NCBI GenBank assembly: GCA_934272845.1
Contig: CAKQSF010000008.1
Location: forward strand, 1 to 64,000
Reading direction: 5' to 3'
Length of the DNA: 64,000 nucleotides
Source: an uncultured Prevotella sp.
Lineage (GTDB): Bacteria; Bacteroidota; Bacteroidia; Bacteroidales; Bacteroidaceae
The position numbers and the translations under genes are program-made. This document shows positions 34,168 through 43,503 of the stretch, piece by piece. How positions within the stretch are numbered: position 1 is the first letter of the stretch; every line of letters starts with the position of its first letter. Under the pieces are notes generated by a model. The model was given only the letters and a program-made list of their open reading frames with translations, had not been told where the DNA came from and ran no database searches.

Positions 34168-35394
34168 ATGCTTAAAATAAATAAAATACATAGAAAATAC
34201 AAGTACATACTCAATGAAGGCTATTGCGCACAATTCTTTATTGCACTGGCAGTGGCAGCATGTTACAGTGTTTGCGTGTGGGGACATGATGTCAACGTAG
34301 ACCAACAACTGACCTACTGCCGTCAGCAAACCGAAAGGGCACTAAAGGAACTGTCGCCAATAGACTACACCATGACACCCCGAAACATTGCTGTTGACCA
34401 GCACCGCTGGAACCTGCGCACCGTAAAGACCCCCGAGGAGTGGTGCGCAGGCTTCTATCCCGGAGTGCTCTGGATGTGCGGACAGCGTGAAGAGGCCGCC
34501 CGATATACGGCAGAATTGGAGTATCTGGCGTATACCCCAGTGTATGACCATGACCTGGGCTTCATCATGATAGGTTCTTTCCTTAAGGGATATGAACAGA
34601 CAAAGGATGCCCATTACAAGCAAGTGCTCCTTGCAGCGGCTGATACTCTCGCCACATTATATAACCCTCAGGTGGGAACATTGCTCTCCTGGCCACGCAA
34701 TGTGGGCATGTTCGGGGGACATAACACTATCATTGACAACATGATAAATCTCGAATTGCTCCTCTTCTCAGGCAAGAAAGAGAACATCGAAATAGCAAAA
34801 CGCCATGCCGACACAACGATGAAAAACCAGTTTCGCAAGGACTTTACGGTGTATCATGTAGCAGTTTACGACCCTGTGACAGGTAAACACCTGCGTAACT
34901 GCACCCATCAGGGACTAGGCGACAACACACTTTGGTCACGCGGACAGGCTTGGGCGATATATGGTTACACAATGATGTATCGCTATACACACGAGAAACG
35001 CTACCTAGAGTTTGCCCAAAAGGTGACGGACGCAATGCTCAGGCGACTCCCAGAGGACGCTATTCCATGGTGGGACATGGACGACCCAAAGATACCTAAT
35101 GCCTATCGAGACGCCAGTGCAGCAGCAACCATAGCCTCAGGACTCATAGAACTGTCAGAGTTTGTGCGTGATGACGCCAAGAACCATAAGAAGGCAGACC
35201 ATTATCTCAGCATGGCGAAGAAGATGCTTGCCACACTTAGCAGCGAGAAATATCAGAGTCGCGAGAAAAATCCAGCCTTCCTGATGCACTCCGTAGGTAA
35301 CATGCCAGCGGGAACAGAGATAGATTACAGTATTAACTATGCCGACTACTATTATGTTGAGGCGCTGCTTCGACTGAAAGAACTGGGAAAGTAG
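34168..35394 (+). CDS. Glycoside hydrolase family 88 (unsaturated uronyl hydrolase)
   Basis: GH88 enzymes hydrate the double bond of unsaturated uronic acids released by polysaccharide lyases, freeing the next sugar. The protein of about 408 residues has an N-terminal membrane or signal segment (FFIALAVAACYSVCVWG) after a basic leader, and an alpha6/alpha6 toroid with the family marks YDHDLGFIMIGSFLKGYE (catalytic Asp) and DNTLWSRGQAWAIYGYTMM. I start at 34168 (MLKINKIHRK), since the longer frame to 34096 lies inside the pseudogene. Having the lyase-family fusion next door fits a lyase-then-hydrolase pathway for pectin or other uronate-rich glycans. Confidence 0.9.
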   Translation: MLKINKIHRKYKYILNEGYCAQFFIALAVAACYSVCVWGHDVNVDQQLTYCRQQTERALKELSPIDYTMTPRNIAVDQHRWNLRTVKTPEEWCAGFYPGVLWMCGQREEAARYTAELEYLAYTPVYDHDLGFIMIGSFLKGYEQTKDAHYKQVLLAAADTLATLYNPQVGTLLSWPRNVGMFGGHNTIIDNMINLELLLFSGKKENIEIAKRHADTTMKNQFRKDFTVYHVAVYDPVTGKHLRNCTHQGLGDNTLWSRGQAWAIYGYTMMYRYTHEKRYLEFAQKVTDAMLRRLPEDAIPWWDMDDPKIPNAYRDASAAATIASGLIELSEFVRDDAKNHKKADHYLSMAKKMLATLSSEKYQSREKNPAFLMHSVGNMPAGTEIDYSINYADYYYVEALLRLKELGK

Positions 35395-35466
35395 AAGATA
35401 ATAACGATATTTCTTGGCAGTAAAAGAATATTTTATAAACTTTGCAGACGAATAAATATTAGGACA

Positions 35467-37854
35467 ATGAACATTATAAAGGTTAGACATACAATCAAGG
35501 TGCTGTTCTTCGCAGCCATAATGTCGGTAACAATAAAGCCCGCATTCGCGCAGTTAGACTACAAGATGGCGGGACCATACGCAGTCGTTGCCCGCGACGG
35601 AGAGTACAGAGCGTCAAAGGGAGGCAGCGAGCGCGACATGAAAGCAGCGCACGATTTGGCAAAAATTTACGCCAAAGGCGGTGCCGACAAGGATAAGGCG
35701 AGAGAGAAAGCCGTCAGCATTATCAACGCCTACAGTGCCACAATGCAGCGCCTTGATGGTCATGATGCACCGCTATGCGCCATACAATGCTATGACCTTG
35801 TACGCGCAATGACCATCCTTCGTGACTATAAGACACCAGAATGGGACGCTATGGTCCGCAGAGTCATGTTCCCTATGATGGACAAGTTTGAGGCAGACAG
35901 CCCTTATGCTAATGGCAATTGGGGAGCAATAGTAAACCGTCTGCGCATGGCGTGTGGCATATATCTACAGGATAAGAATGTCTATCAAGCATCAATAGAT
36001 TACTTTATGCACGCCAATGATAATGGTTCGTTGCCAAACTACATTGGCGAGACAGGACAATGTCAAGAAACTGGCAGAGACCAAGGCCACGCTCAACTCG
36101 GAATCGAGACCATGACGCAGATTTGTGAGATGGCTTGGGAGCAGGGAGACGACCTATGGGGAGCGTTAGACAATAGGGTTATGAAGGGCGTTGAGTACTG
36201 TGCACGTTATAATTTGGGCTATGACGTGCCCTTCACCACATGGAAAGACTGTACAGGGCTGTACAATGACTGGACTGAACCTGGCGAGATGTCACGCGGA
36301 AAACTGTGGGATATATACCAATTGCCATACGATCACTATGTGGGACGTAAGGGATTGAGCATGCCTTACACCAAAATGGCTCTGGAGGTGCTGGCTGGCA
36401 AACGTAAAAACAAGACCAAGGAATATGCTAAGTTGCATCAAGTATATACCTATCCAGCCCCAGTAGGAGCACCATTGAAGCAAGATTACGATGTGTTCAT
36501 ACAGCCTCGCGGTGGAAAAGAGTGGACAAAGATTGATACTTACATGGCGAAAGTCAATGCACCAGTAGAGAAAGGTAAGCACAAAGTGAGCGAAATATCC
36601 TATGCTTTCTTCGACTTTACAGGCGATGTCTTCGTTCGCGTGGTGTGCAAGAACAAGAAATACAAGAAGGTTAAGGTGCGTCCAGACTACAAAGGCGTCA
36701 TAGCCAACGTACAGAATGACTCAACTGTGCAGTTCCTTTTGTTCCAACCAGAGAACGTAAGCGTAGAGTTTGACGGCAATGTAACGGATAATTTGCTATT
36801 ATTCACGTCAAAACCAGTGCAGGACAAAGCCGCTGCAGCCAAGCAAGCAAAGAAGGATGGACGCAAATTCATATATGTAGCACCAGGCTATTACGACCAA
36901 AACAATATGCCAATAGGGCGCATTGAGAGTGGCACAACCATCTATCTAGCACCTGGTTCCTACATAAACGGCACTCTTGCAATAGAAGATGTTAAGAACG
37001 TAAGCATCATTGGGCGTGGAATATGTCGGCCAGAAAACGGCTATGAGGGCATACACGTTCACAGAAGTAACAACATTCTCATTGATGGCGTAACGCTCTG
37101 CACCTGTCCTGTAGGCGGAAGTGACGGCGTAACGCTACATGATGTTCATAGCATCTCACACCCAGGATGGGGCGATGGACTAAATGTATTCGCTTCAAGC
37201 AATGTGCTTTATGACAGAGTGTTCTGTCGTAACAGCGACGATTGCACCACAGCCTACGCTACACGTAAAGGCTTCGAGGGCAGTGTGCGTAACGTTCGCA
37301 TGACAAACTCAACGCTATGGGCAGACGTAGCGCACCCAATCTTCATCGGACTGCATGGTAATTCCGTGAGAATGGACAGCATTGTAGGACTGAAATATGA
37401 CAATATCGACATCTTAGGACAGTCAGAACCACAGATAGACTATCAAGGTTGTCTTGCCATCAATGCTGGAGACAATAACTATATCAAGGATGTGACGTTC
37501 GACAACATACGCATTGAGAACCTACAGCAGGGAAGTATCACCCAGATTAAGGTGGGATATAATCAGAAATACTGCACTGCACCAGGCAGAGGAGTAGAGA
37601 ATGTATTATTCCGTAACATACGATATTACGGCAATGGCGGCCAAGACGGACTGGAAACACATGAACCTTACATGTCGTTGATACTCGGTTACGACTCCGT
37701 TCGCACCGTGCGTAACGTCACATTTGAAGGCTTAAAGATTAATGGTCGTGCCATTTATGACGATATGCCAGGCAAACCAAAATGGTATAAGACGGCAGAT
37801 ATGGGAAAAATTTATATCAATGACCACGTTAAAGGAATTATATTCAAAAAGTAA
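35467..37854 (+). CDS. Fusion of alginate-lyase-family toroid and GH28/GH49-like beta-helix
   Basis: A 795-residue secreted protein (signal peptide to about residue 29). Residues 55-310 resemble the helical toroid of alginate lyases, with YANGNWGAIVNRLRMACG (150s) and GQCQETGRDQGHAQLGIETM, where His208 is the likely catalytic histidine. Residues 340-460 form a beta-sandwich like that preceding some dextranase-type enzymes. Residues 468-795 are a right-handed beta-helix with short N-x-x-I-x-G rungs and candidate acids in HPGWGDGLNVF and NSDDCTTAYATRKG, as in GH28/GH49 enzymes. The N-terminal part of the lyase fold seems shortened. It probably attacks a uronate-containing glycan together with the GH88 upstream. 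Confidence 0.8.
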   Translation: MNIIKVRHTIKVLFFAAIMSVTIKPAFAQLDYKMAGPYAVVARDGEYRASKGGSERDMKAAHDLAKIYAKGGADKDKAREKAVSIINAYSATMQRLDGHDAPLCAIQCYDLVRAMTILRDYKTPEWDAMVRRVMFPMMDKFEADSPYANGNWGAIVNRLRMACGIYLQDKNVYQASIDYFMHANDNGSLPNYIGETGQCQETGRDQGHAQLGIETMTQICEMAWEQGDDLWGALDNRVMKGVEYCARYNLGYDVPFTTWKDCTGLYNDWTEPGEMSRGKLWDIYQLPYDHYVGRKGLSMPYTKMALEVLAGKRKNKTKEYAKLHQVYTYPAPVGAPLKQDYDVFIQPRGGKEWTKIDTYMAKVNAPVEKGKHKVSEISYAFFDFTGDVFVRVVCKNKKYKKVKVRPDYKGVIANVQNDSTVQFLLFQPENVSVEFDGNVTDNLLLFTSKPVQDKAAAAKQAKKDGRKFIYVAPGYYDQNNMPIGRIESGTTIYLAPGSYINGTLAIEDVKNVSIIGRGICRPENGYEGIHVHRSNNILIDGVTLCTCPVGGSDGVTLHDVHSISHPGWGDGLNVFASSNVLYDRVFCRNSDDCTTAYATRKGFEGSVRNVRMTNSTLWADVAHPIFIGLHGNSVRMDSIVGLKYDNIDILGQSEPQIDYQGCLAINAGDNNYIKDVTFDNIRIENLQQGSITQIKVGYNQKYCTAPGRGVENVLFRNIRYYGNGGQDGLETHEPYMSLILGYDSVRTVRNVTFEGLKINGRAIYDDMPGKPKWYKTADMGKIYINDHVKGIIFKK

Positions 37855-37938
37855 AAGTATATTATTTAGAAAGTAAAAGTATATTATTTAAAAAGTAAAA
37901 GTATATTAGTTAGTTAGTAAAAGTATAGTATTCAGGAA
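37851..37938. repeat. Tandem array, 4 units of 22 bp
   Basis: Units starting at 37851, 37873, 37895 and 37917 share GTAAAAGTATATTATTTA; the first overlaps the stop codon of the preceding gene. The sequence is unrelated to the other arrays but the period is the same 22 bp. Confidence 0.88.
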
Positions 37939-37960
37939 ACAAAGAATATTAATTTCTCTT

Positions 37961-38019
37961 GCGGTATTGTTATCGTTCCATTGCAAAATGAGCGTTATCA
38001 GTACCGCAGTTTTTGTTTT
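37961..38019 (+). terminator. Terminator after the lyase/beta-helix gene
   Basis: GCGGTATTGTTATCG (37961-37975) pairs with CGTTATCAGTACCGC (37993-38007) over 12 of 15 positions, followed by TTTTTGTTTTT. Confidence 0.72.
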
Positions 38020-38109
38020 TAGTGACGGGAAAAAAGTAACTAAATAAATTATTTGCCGTGTTTTATAATGTAATCACAAGATAACGCTGTTGGTTTAAGG
38101 ATTTTTTTG

Positions 38110-38117
38110 TATATTTG
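38110..38117 (+). promoter_or_regulatory. -7 box of the GH31-PA14 gene
   Basis: TATATTTG matches TAnnTTTG 25 bp before the ATG; GTTG at 38089-38092 is a weak -33 at 17-bp spacing. Its position rules out the upstream TTG at 38107 as the start codon. Confidence 0.6.
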
Positions 38118-38142
38118 CGGTCGTAAAAATACTTACCAACCT

Positions 38143-41091
38143 ATGCACAATAAAATTCTTATAACTTCGATATGTCTCGCTGTAGCGACAGTGGCAAGCG
38201 CGGCATCATTCATCCGTAAAGGCAGTTTCGTTACCATAACGCCCGATGGTGGTGCAGCACGCACAGTGCGACTACAGGTCATCAGCAGCAATATCATACG
38301 TGTGGAACAGACCCCAAAAGACCCAATCCCACAGAAAAAGAAAAGTCTTGTTGTGCTGCCACAGAAGAGTTACAGTGATTTTACCGTAACGGATGAAGGG
38401 GAATATATCGTGGTTAAGGCACCAGAGATACAGTGTTATACTGACAAGAAGACAGGCATGGTGCGCTTGACAGACGCTGATGGCAACATTCTCCTTGGCG
38501 AACACGCAAAGAGTTTTAAACCCTTTGTCAGCCAACAGTGTGAACTTCCCGATACATACCGCCCTTCTGCCCCAGGAGAAATTAACTGGGGAAAGAAGAA
38601 AGACCTCAATATTCTGTCGTTAGAAGACCGCAGCGGTTATACGTGGAGCGTAACATTCGACACACCACAAGGCGAAGCCATCTACGGATTAGGTCAACAT
38701 CAAAGTGAGGAAATGAACTATAAGGGCCGCAATGAAGAACTGTTTCAGTATAATACCAAGGTCAGTGTCCCTTTCATTATGAGCACCGCAGGCTATGGTT
38801 TGCTGTGGGACAGTTACAGCCTTGGGCGTTGGGGCAATCATAATGACTATCAACAGTTAGGCGATATATTTACTTTGTATGACAAAAACGGTCAACAAGG
38901 TTCGCTGACAGGTACCTATACCGATGCTAAAGGCAGGCAAATAGTGCGTCAGGAAGACTCTCTTTACTACGAAAACTCACGTGAAATAACACGATTGCCT
39001 AATGGATTGCGCCTCAATGGCAGTCATGTGGCGTACGAAGGCTATCTGTCTGCACCAGAATCAGATAATTATCACTTCATCCTTTATTATGCAGGCTATG
39101 TGAAAGTTTATGTGGACGGTCACCTAGTAGTGCCAGAACGTTGGCGCACAGCATGGAACCCCAACTCATATAAGTTTGATGTTGCACTACTGAAGGGACG
39201 CAAAACACCCGTAAGGATAGAGTGGCAACCCGATGGGGACGTCAGTTACTGCGGACTACGTGCTGCCGTTCCTATGACCGAAGAGGCTCAGCAGCGTGTC
39301 AGCCTATGGGCAGAGATGGACAAAGACATGGACTATTACGTCATAGCCGCTAAGCAAATGGACGATATTATAAAAGGATACAGACTGCTAACGGGAAAAG
39401 CGCAGGTAATGCCTAAATGGAGTTTAGGATTCTGGCAAAGCCGAGAGAGGTATAAGACACAGCAGGATGTGGAGACGACCTTGGCGGAGTTTCGCAGGCG
39501 TCAAGTGCCAGTCGACGTGATAGTACAGGACTGGAACTACTGGGAAGAGGACCAATGGGGCAGTCATCGCTTTGATTCTAAACGATTTCCTGACCCACAA
39601 CACATGTATGACACAATACATAGTCAGGGCGGCCGCCTAATGATTTCGTGCTGGCCAAAGTTCTATTATAATACGACTAACTACAAAGCCCTCGATGCTA
39701 ACGGTTGGATGTATCGCCAAGCAGTAAAAGACAGCATACGCGACTGGGTTGGACCAGGTTACGTTGGCTCCTTCTATGATGCCTATTCTGCAGGCGCTCG
39801 CCGTATGTTCTGGCAGCAGATGGACGAGAATCTCTACTCAAAATATGGCAAAGGTATGGACGCTTGGTGGATGGATGCATCAGAACCAAACGTCAGAGAC
39901 TGCACGCCTATCGCCTATCGTAAACTGCTTTGCGGTCCTACTGCCCTCGGAACAAGCGATGAATACTTCAATGCTTACTCCATAGTGAATGCCGATGCCA
40001 TATACAACGGACAGCGAAGCGTGGCTCCAAACAAGCGAGTGTTCCTCTTAACACGTTCAGGTTTTGCGGGCGAACAGCGTTATAGCACCGCTACATGGAG
40101 TGGAGACATCGGTACACGATGGGAAGATATGAGGGCACAGTTTACCGCTGGCATCAACTTCTCAATGGCAGGCATACCGTTTTGGGGCATGGACATAGGT
40201 GGATTCTGTGTAGAAAACCGCTATGTGCAGGCACAAAAGACATTTGATAAGACCCATATAGAGAACGATGACCTTAAAGAATGGCGTGAACTACAGACTC
40301 GCTGGCATCAGGCAGGCTGCTTCGTACCACTGTTTCGTACCCACGGTCAGTGGCCAAAACGTGAGGTATGGAACATTGCTCCAGACGAACATGAGGCATA
40401 TAAGAGCATTGTTTGGTACGACAAACTACGTTATCGCCTTATGCCTTACCTCTATTCCATGGCAGGATGGGTACACTTTAACGATTATACCATTATGCGC
40501 GGACTCGCCATGGACTTCACGTCAGACACGCAAGTGTATGGTATCAAGAATCAATGGATGTTCGGACCAGCCCTCATGGTCTGCCCAGTAACAGAGTATA
40601 AAGCACGTCAACGTGAGGTATATCTGCCGAAAGGAAGCAGTTGGTATGACCTTTATACAAACCAACATTACTTAGGTGGAAGAACAATAATGACAAATGC
40701 ACCATACAATCGCATACCAGTCTTTGTGCGTAGTGGCTCAATCGTGCCTTTCGGTCCATCAATACAATACAGTGATGAGAAGCAACCAGAGGAGATAACA
40801 CTCCTTGTTTATACCGGCGCTGATGCCACTTTCACCCTTTATGAAGACGAGGGCACGAATTACAACTACGAGAAAGGCAAGTACGCCACGATACCATTCC
40901 GTTATGATGAGGCCACCGGCACTCTGATAATAGGCGATCGCAAGGGAACTTTTAATGGCATGTTGCAGCGCAGAAAGTTCAATGTAGTCTTCATAGACCG
41001 TAATACCAGCGCGACGAAAGACCTCAAAGTAGACGGCATGCGAGGCACAGTCATAGAATACTATGGCAAAGAATGTAATGTGAAGAAATAA
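38143..41091 (+). CDS. Glycoside hydrolase family 31 with PA14 insert (probable alpha-xylosidase)
   Basis: The secreted protein of about 982 residues (signal MHNKILITSICLAVATVASA) has the GH31 N-terminal sandwich, a PA14 insert at about 285-385 (VAYEGYLSAPESDNYHFILY and VKVYVDGHLVV), then the TIM barrel. The nucleophile aspartate is in AWWMDASEPNVRD near residue 577, and the general acid lies in the RYSTATWSGDIGTRWEDM segment. GH31 enzymes with PA14 at this point include alpha-xylosidases that trim xyloglucan oligosaccharides, the most likely activity; alpha-glucosidase is an alternative. It lies in the glycan cluster but has its own promoter. Confidence 0.93.
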   Translation: MHNKILITSICLAVATVASAASFIRKGSFVTITPDGGAARTVRLQVISSNIIRVEQTPKDPIPQKKKSLVVLPQKSYSDFTVTDEGEYIVVKAPEIQCYTDKKTGMVRLTDADGNILLGEHAKSFKPFVSQQCELPDTYRPSAPGEINWGKKKDLNILSLEDRSGYTWSVTFDTPQGEAIYGLGQHQSEEMNYKGRNEELFQYNTKVSVPFIMSTAGYGLLWDSYSLGRWGNHNDYQQLGDIFTLYDKNGQQGSLTGTYTDAKGRQIVRQEDSLYYENSREITRLPNGLRLNGSHVAYEGYLSAPESDNYHFILYYAGYVKVYVDGHLVVPERWRTAWNPNSYKFDVALLKGRKTPVRIEWQPDGDVSYCGLRAAVPMTEEAQQRVSLWAEMDKDMDYYVIAAKQMDDIIKGYRLLTGKAQVMPKWSLGFWQSRERYKTQQDVETTLAEFRRRQVPVDVIVQDWNYWEEDQWGSHRFDSKRFPDPQHMYDTIHSQGGRLMISCWPKFYYNTTNYKALDANGWMYRQAVKDSIRDWVGPGYVGSFYDAYSAGARRMFWQQMDENLYSKYGKGMDAWWMDASEPNVRDCTPIAYRKLLCGPTALGTSDEYFNAYSIVNADAIYNGQRSVAPNKRVFLLTRSGFAGEQRYSTATWSGDIGTRWEDMRAQFTAGINFSMAGIPFWGMDIGGFCVENRYVQAQKTFDKTHIENDDLKEWRELQTRWHQAGCFVPLFRTHGQWPKREVWNIAPDEHEAYKSIVWYDKLRYRLMPYLYSMAGWVHFNDYTIMRGLAMDFTSDTQVYGIKNQWMFGPALMVCPVTEYKARQREVYLPKGSSWYDLYTNQHYLGGRTIMTNAPYNRIPVFVRSGSIVPFGPSIQYSDEKQPEEITLLVYTGADATFTLYEDEGTNYNYEKGKYATIPFRYDEATGTLIIGDRKGTFNGMLQRRKFNVVFIDRNTSATKDLKVDGMRGTVIEYYGKECNVKK

Positions 41092-41131
41092 AAAAACTAC
41101 AAAAATAATGTTCTTTTTCAGAAATTATTTG

Positions 41132-41139
41132 TAATTTTG
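41132..41139 (+). promoter_or_regulatory. -7 box of the xanthine permease gene
   Basis: TAATTTTG, 19 bp before the ATG at 41159. There is no clear -33 element. Confidence 0.55.
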
Positions 41140-41158
41140 TGGGCATATTTTTTACGTC

Positions 41159-42463
41159 ATGGAAAATAGCATAGAAAACCTTTACAAACTTGACGGAAGG
41201 GTTCCAGTGGCTAAAGCCCTTCCTTTCGGATTGCAGCATGTGCTGGCCATGTTTGTCAGCAACATCACGCCAATCATGATTCTTGCCAGCGCAATGGGGC
41301 TGGACAGTGTAACAAGCGGTATGCTCATACAGAACTGTATGATTATTGCGGGCATAGGCACGCTGGTACAGTTATATCCAGTATGGCGCATTGGTTCGCG
41401 ATTGCCTATCGTTATGGGCATTTCTTTCACCTTCCTTTCGCTTGCTATCAGCATAGGTGCGGCGCAAGGCATGGGCACATTGATAGGTGCCGTAATCATA
41501 GGTGGTCTTGTTGAGGGCGTGTTAGGCCTCTTTGCCAAGTACTGGATAAAACTCATCCCTCACGTAGTAGCGGCTACTGTAGTTACAGCCATAGGTTTTT
41601 CGTTGCTCCCCATAGGTGCAAACTCGTTTGCAGGAGGTCAGGGTGCCGCTGATTTCGGTAGTGCGAACAATTGGATAGTCGGTACCATTACTCTTCTTTC
41701 ATGCCTTTTGTGCCAGGTATTTGCAAAAGGATTTCTTCGTTCCCTGTCAGTTCTTGTGGGACTTATAATAGGTTATGTCGCAGCCATATGTCTTGGCATG
41801 ATAGATTTTAGCGGCATTACAGAACAGCCAATGTTCTCTTTTCCCCACCTACTTCCTTTCAAACCAGAATTTAATATTGGTGCGATACTCTCCGTAGTGG
41901 CAGTATATCTTGTTTCAGCCACAGAGACAATAGGCGATACCAGTGCCCTTTGTAACAGTGCCTTGAAGCGTAATCCAAATACAAAGGAGATGGGTGCAGC
42001 AGTTAGTTGTGATGGTTTCGTGAGCAGTGTGTCCGGTCTTTTCGGCTGTACTCCAATTACATCATTCAGTCAGAACGTAGGTCTCGCTGCCATGTCAGGC
42101 GTAGTTAACCGTTTCACCATAGCCCTCGGTGCCATCATTATGATATTCGGTGGCATATTCCCAGCCGTAGGTTACGCCCTCACCACTATCCCTCAGGCGG
42201 TACTTGGCGGTTGTACACTGCTAATGTTTGGCAGTATTCTCTTCGCAGGTTTCGGCATGATGGCTCGTTGTGGGTTCTCACAGCGCAACATGGTCATCGT
42301 TAGTCTGTCGCTAAGCGTAGGTCTTGGCTTCACGCAAGCAACAGAAATGTTCAACATATTTCCCGAACTCGTGCGCACAGTCTTCGCAAACAACTGCGTG
42401 GCTGTAGTGTTCCTGCTCGCCGTAATACTTAATCTTGTATTGCCAAAGGAGAAGGAAGAATAG
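41159..42463 (+). CDS. Nucleobase:cation symporter-2 family xanthine/uracil permease
   Basis: The 434-residue protein has about 13 or 14 membrane segments and the NCS2 marks: an N-terminal LPFGLQHVLAMFVSNITPIM, the TETIGDTSALCNSA segment, and TSFSQNVGLAAMSGVVNR, where Q and N bind the base. It takes up xanthine (or uracil) by proton or sodium symport through the inner membrane. The xanthine phosphoribosyltransferase gene that follows makes xanthine the best guess. It interrupts the glycan region and is probably an independent purine-salvage unit. Confidence 0.92.
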   Translation: MENSIENLYKLDGRVPVAKALPFGLQHVLAMFVSNITPIMILASAMGLDSVTSGMLIQNCMIIAGIGTLVQLYPVWRIGSRLPIVMGISFTFLSLAISIGAAQGMGTLIGAVIIGGLVEGVLGLFAKYWIKLIPHVVAATVVTAIGFSLLPIGANSFAGGQGAADFGSANNWIVGTITLLSCLLCQVFAKGFLRSLSVLVGLIIGYVAAICLGMIDFSGITEQPMFSFPHLLPFKPEFNIGAILSVVAVYLVSATETIGDTSALCNSALKRNPNTKEMGAAVSCDGFVSSVSGLFGCTPITSFSQNVGLAAMSGVVNRFTIALGAIIMIFGGIFPAVGYALTTIPQAVLGGCTLLMFGSILFAGFGMMARCGFSQRNMVIVSLSLSVGLGFTQATEMFNIFPELVRTVFANNCVAVVFLLAVILNLVLPKEKEE

Positions 42464-42600
42464 TTGTTTGGTGGTTTAGTTGTTTAGTGGTATAGTTGAT
42501 ACGTAAAATAACTAATGACTAAACGCCCCAACACCCCAACAACTAAACAACAAAACCACTAAACACCCCAACAACTAAACCAACTAAACAACAAACCAAT
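42464..42600. repeat. Low-complexity GTTTAGT linker between permease and xpt
   Basis: Starts TAGTTGTTTGGTGGTTTAGT right at the permease stop, then AACACCCCAACAACTAAACA-like runs up to the xpt ATG. Self-complementary overall, like the linkers at 5314 and 23266. Confidence 0.6.
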
Positions 42601-43179
42601 ATGAATTTCCTTGAAGAGAAAATCCTTGCTGACGGCAACATAAAGCAAGGCAACATTTTGAAGGTAGACAACTTTCTGAACCACCAAATCGACGTAGACA
42701 TCATACGCCAGATAGCCTATGAGTTCAAACGCAGATTCAAAGGTCATGAGGTAACAAAGATTTTGACCATCGAGGCAAGCGGCATTGCCATCGCTACGCT
42801 GCTTGGTGACCTTTACGACGTGCCCGTGGTGTTCGCCAAGAAGGGTGAGACCGCTAACAGTACAGACGATAAATACATCTCCCACGCATACTCCTTTACC
42901 CACAAGAAGATGAACGACGTCTTCGTGTCAAAGCCATATATGCTTAAAGGTGAGAAGGTACTCATCGTTGATGACTTCCTTGCCGACGGACAGGCTATGT
43001 CTGCCCTCATCGACATTGTTCACCAGGCAGGTGCAGAAGTTGTAGGTCTCGGTGTAGCGATAGAGAAAGGTCAGCAGCAAGGCGGCCAGAAACTGCGCGA
43101 GCAGGGCTATCATGTAGAGTCAATAGCCATCATCGATGCCATGGACTACGAGACGGGTAAGATAACCTTCCGTCAGTAA
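42601..43179 (+). CDS. xpt: Xanthine phosphoribosyltransferase
   Basis: Xpt converts xanthine and PRPP to XMP in purine salvage. The 192-residue length and sequence are typical: N-terminal MNFLEEKILADGNIKQGNIL, TIEASGIAIATLLG, and the PRPP loop VLIVDDFLADGQAMSAL. It lies 137 bp after the permease gene and is followed by a clear terminator, so the two form a two-gene uptake-and-salvage operon. I see no purine riboswitch ahead of the pair. Confidence 0.95.
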   Translation: MNFLEEKILADGNIKQGNILKVDNFLNHQIDVDIIRQIAYEFKRRFKGHEVTKILTIEASGIAIATLLGDLYDVPVVFAKKGETANSTDDKYISHAYSFTHKKMNDVFVSKPYMLKGEKVLIVDDFLADGQAMSALIDIVHQAGAEVVGLGVAIEKGQQQGGQKLREQGYHVESIAIIDAMDYETGKITFRQ

Positions 43180-43229
43180 AACGCAACATCAAGGTACTAC
43201 GGTGCCATACCTATTTATATAAGACGGAC

Positions 43230-43292
43230 AGGCAATAGTTCACAGTGTGAGCACCATCATGGTACTTCACCTGTGGCACTATTGCCTTTTTC
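43230..43292 (+). terminator. Terminator after xpt
   Basis: AGGCAATAGT (43230-43239) pairs exactly with ACTATTGCCT (43278-43287), with a second CACAG/CTGTG stem inside and a TTTTTCT tail. Confidence 0.85.
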
Positions 43293-43300
43293 TGCATTAA

Positions 43301-43493
43301 GTAAGTATTCAAAATTATTTTTGCAAATGATAAAGTGTTTCTTCTTGTATTATTTACAATATTTAATACAGTCTCTTTCGGGCATCTGCTTCCCCTGTTT
43401 TCGGTCACAATGTTTACATTGTTCCCTTAAACAGTGAAAACATCTGCTCCAAAATAGCCTATATTAAATATTAAAATAATTTTGAACACTTAC
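43301..43493. mobile_element. MITE-like element, 193 bp (family 2)
   Basis: Termini GTAAGTATTCAAAATTATTT and the complement of GTAAGTGTTCAAAATTATTT bound a 193-bp element that matches the one at 54234-54426 in reverse orientation. Each terminus contains TAATTTTG pointing outward; the right one (43477-43484) lies 20 bp before the ATG of the regulator at 43504. It codes for nothing. Confidence 0.87.
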
Positions 43494-43503
43494 TTCCCAG
43501 TCT

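Noticed and set aside
38020..38042. Further MITE copy beginning GTGACGGGAAAAAAGTAACT
   Set aside because: Only one terminus is visible and no matching inverted end or core hairpin follows; at most a solo end or a chance match.
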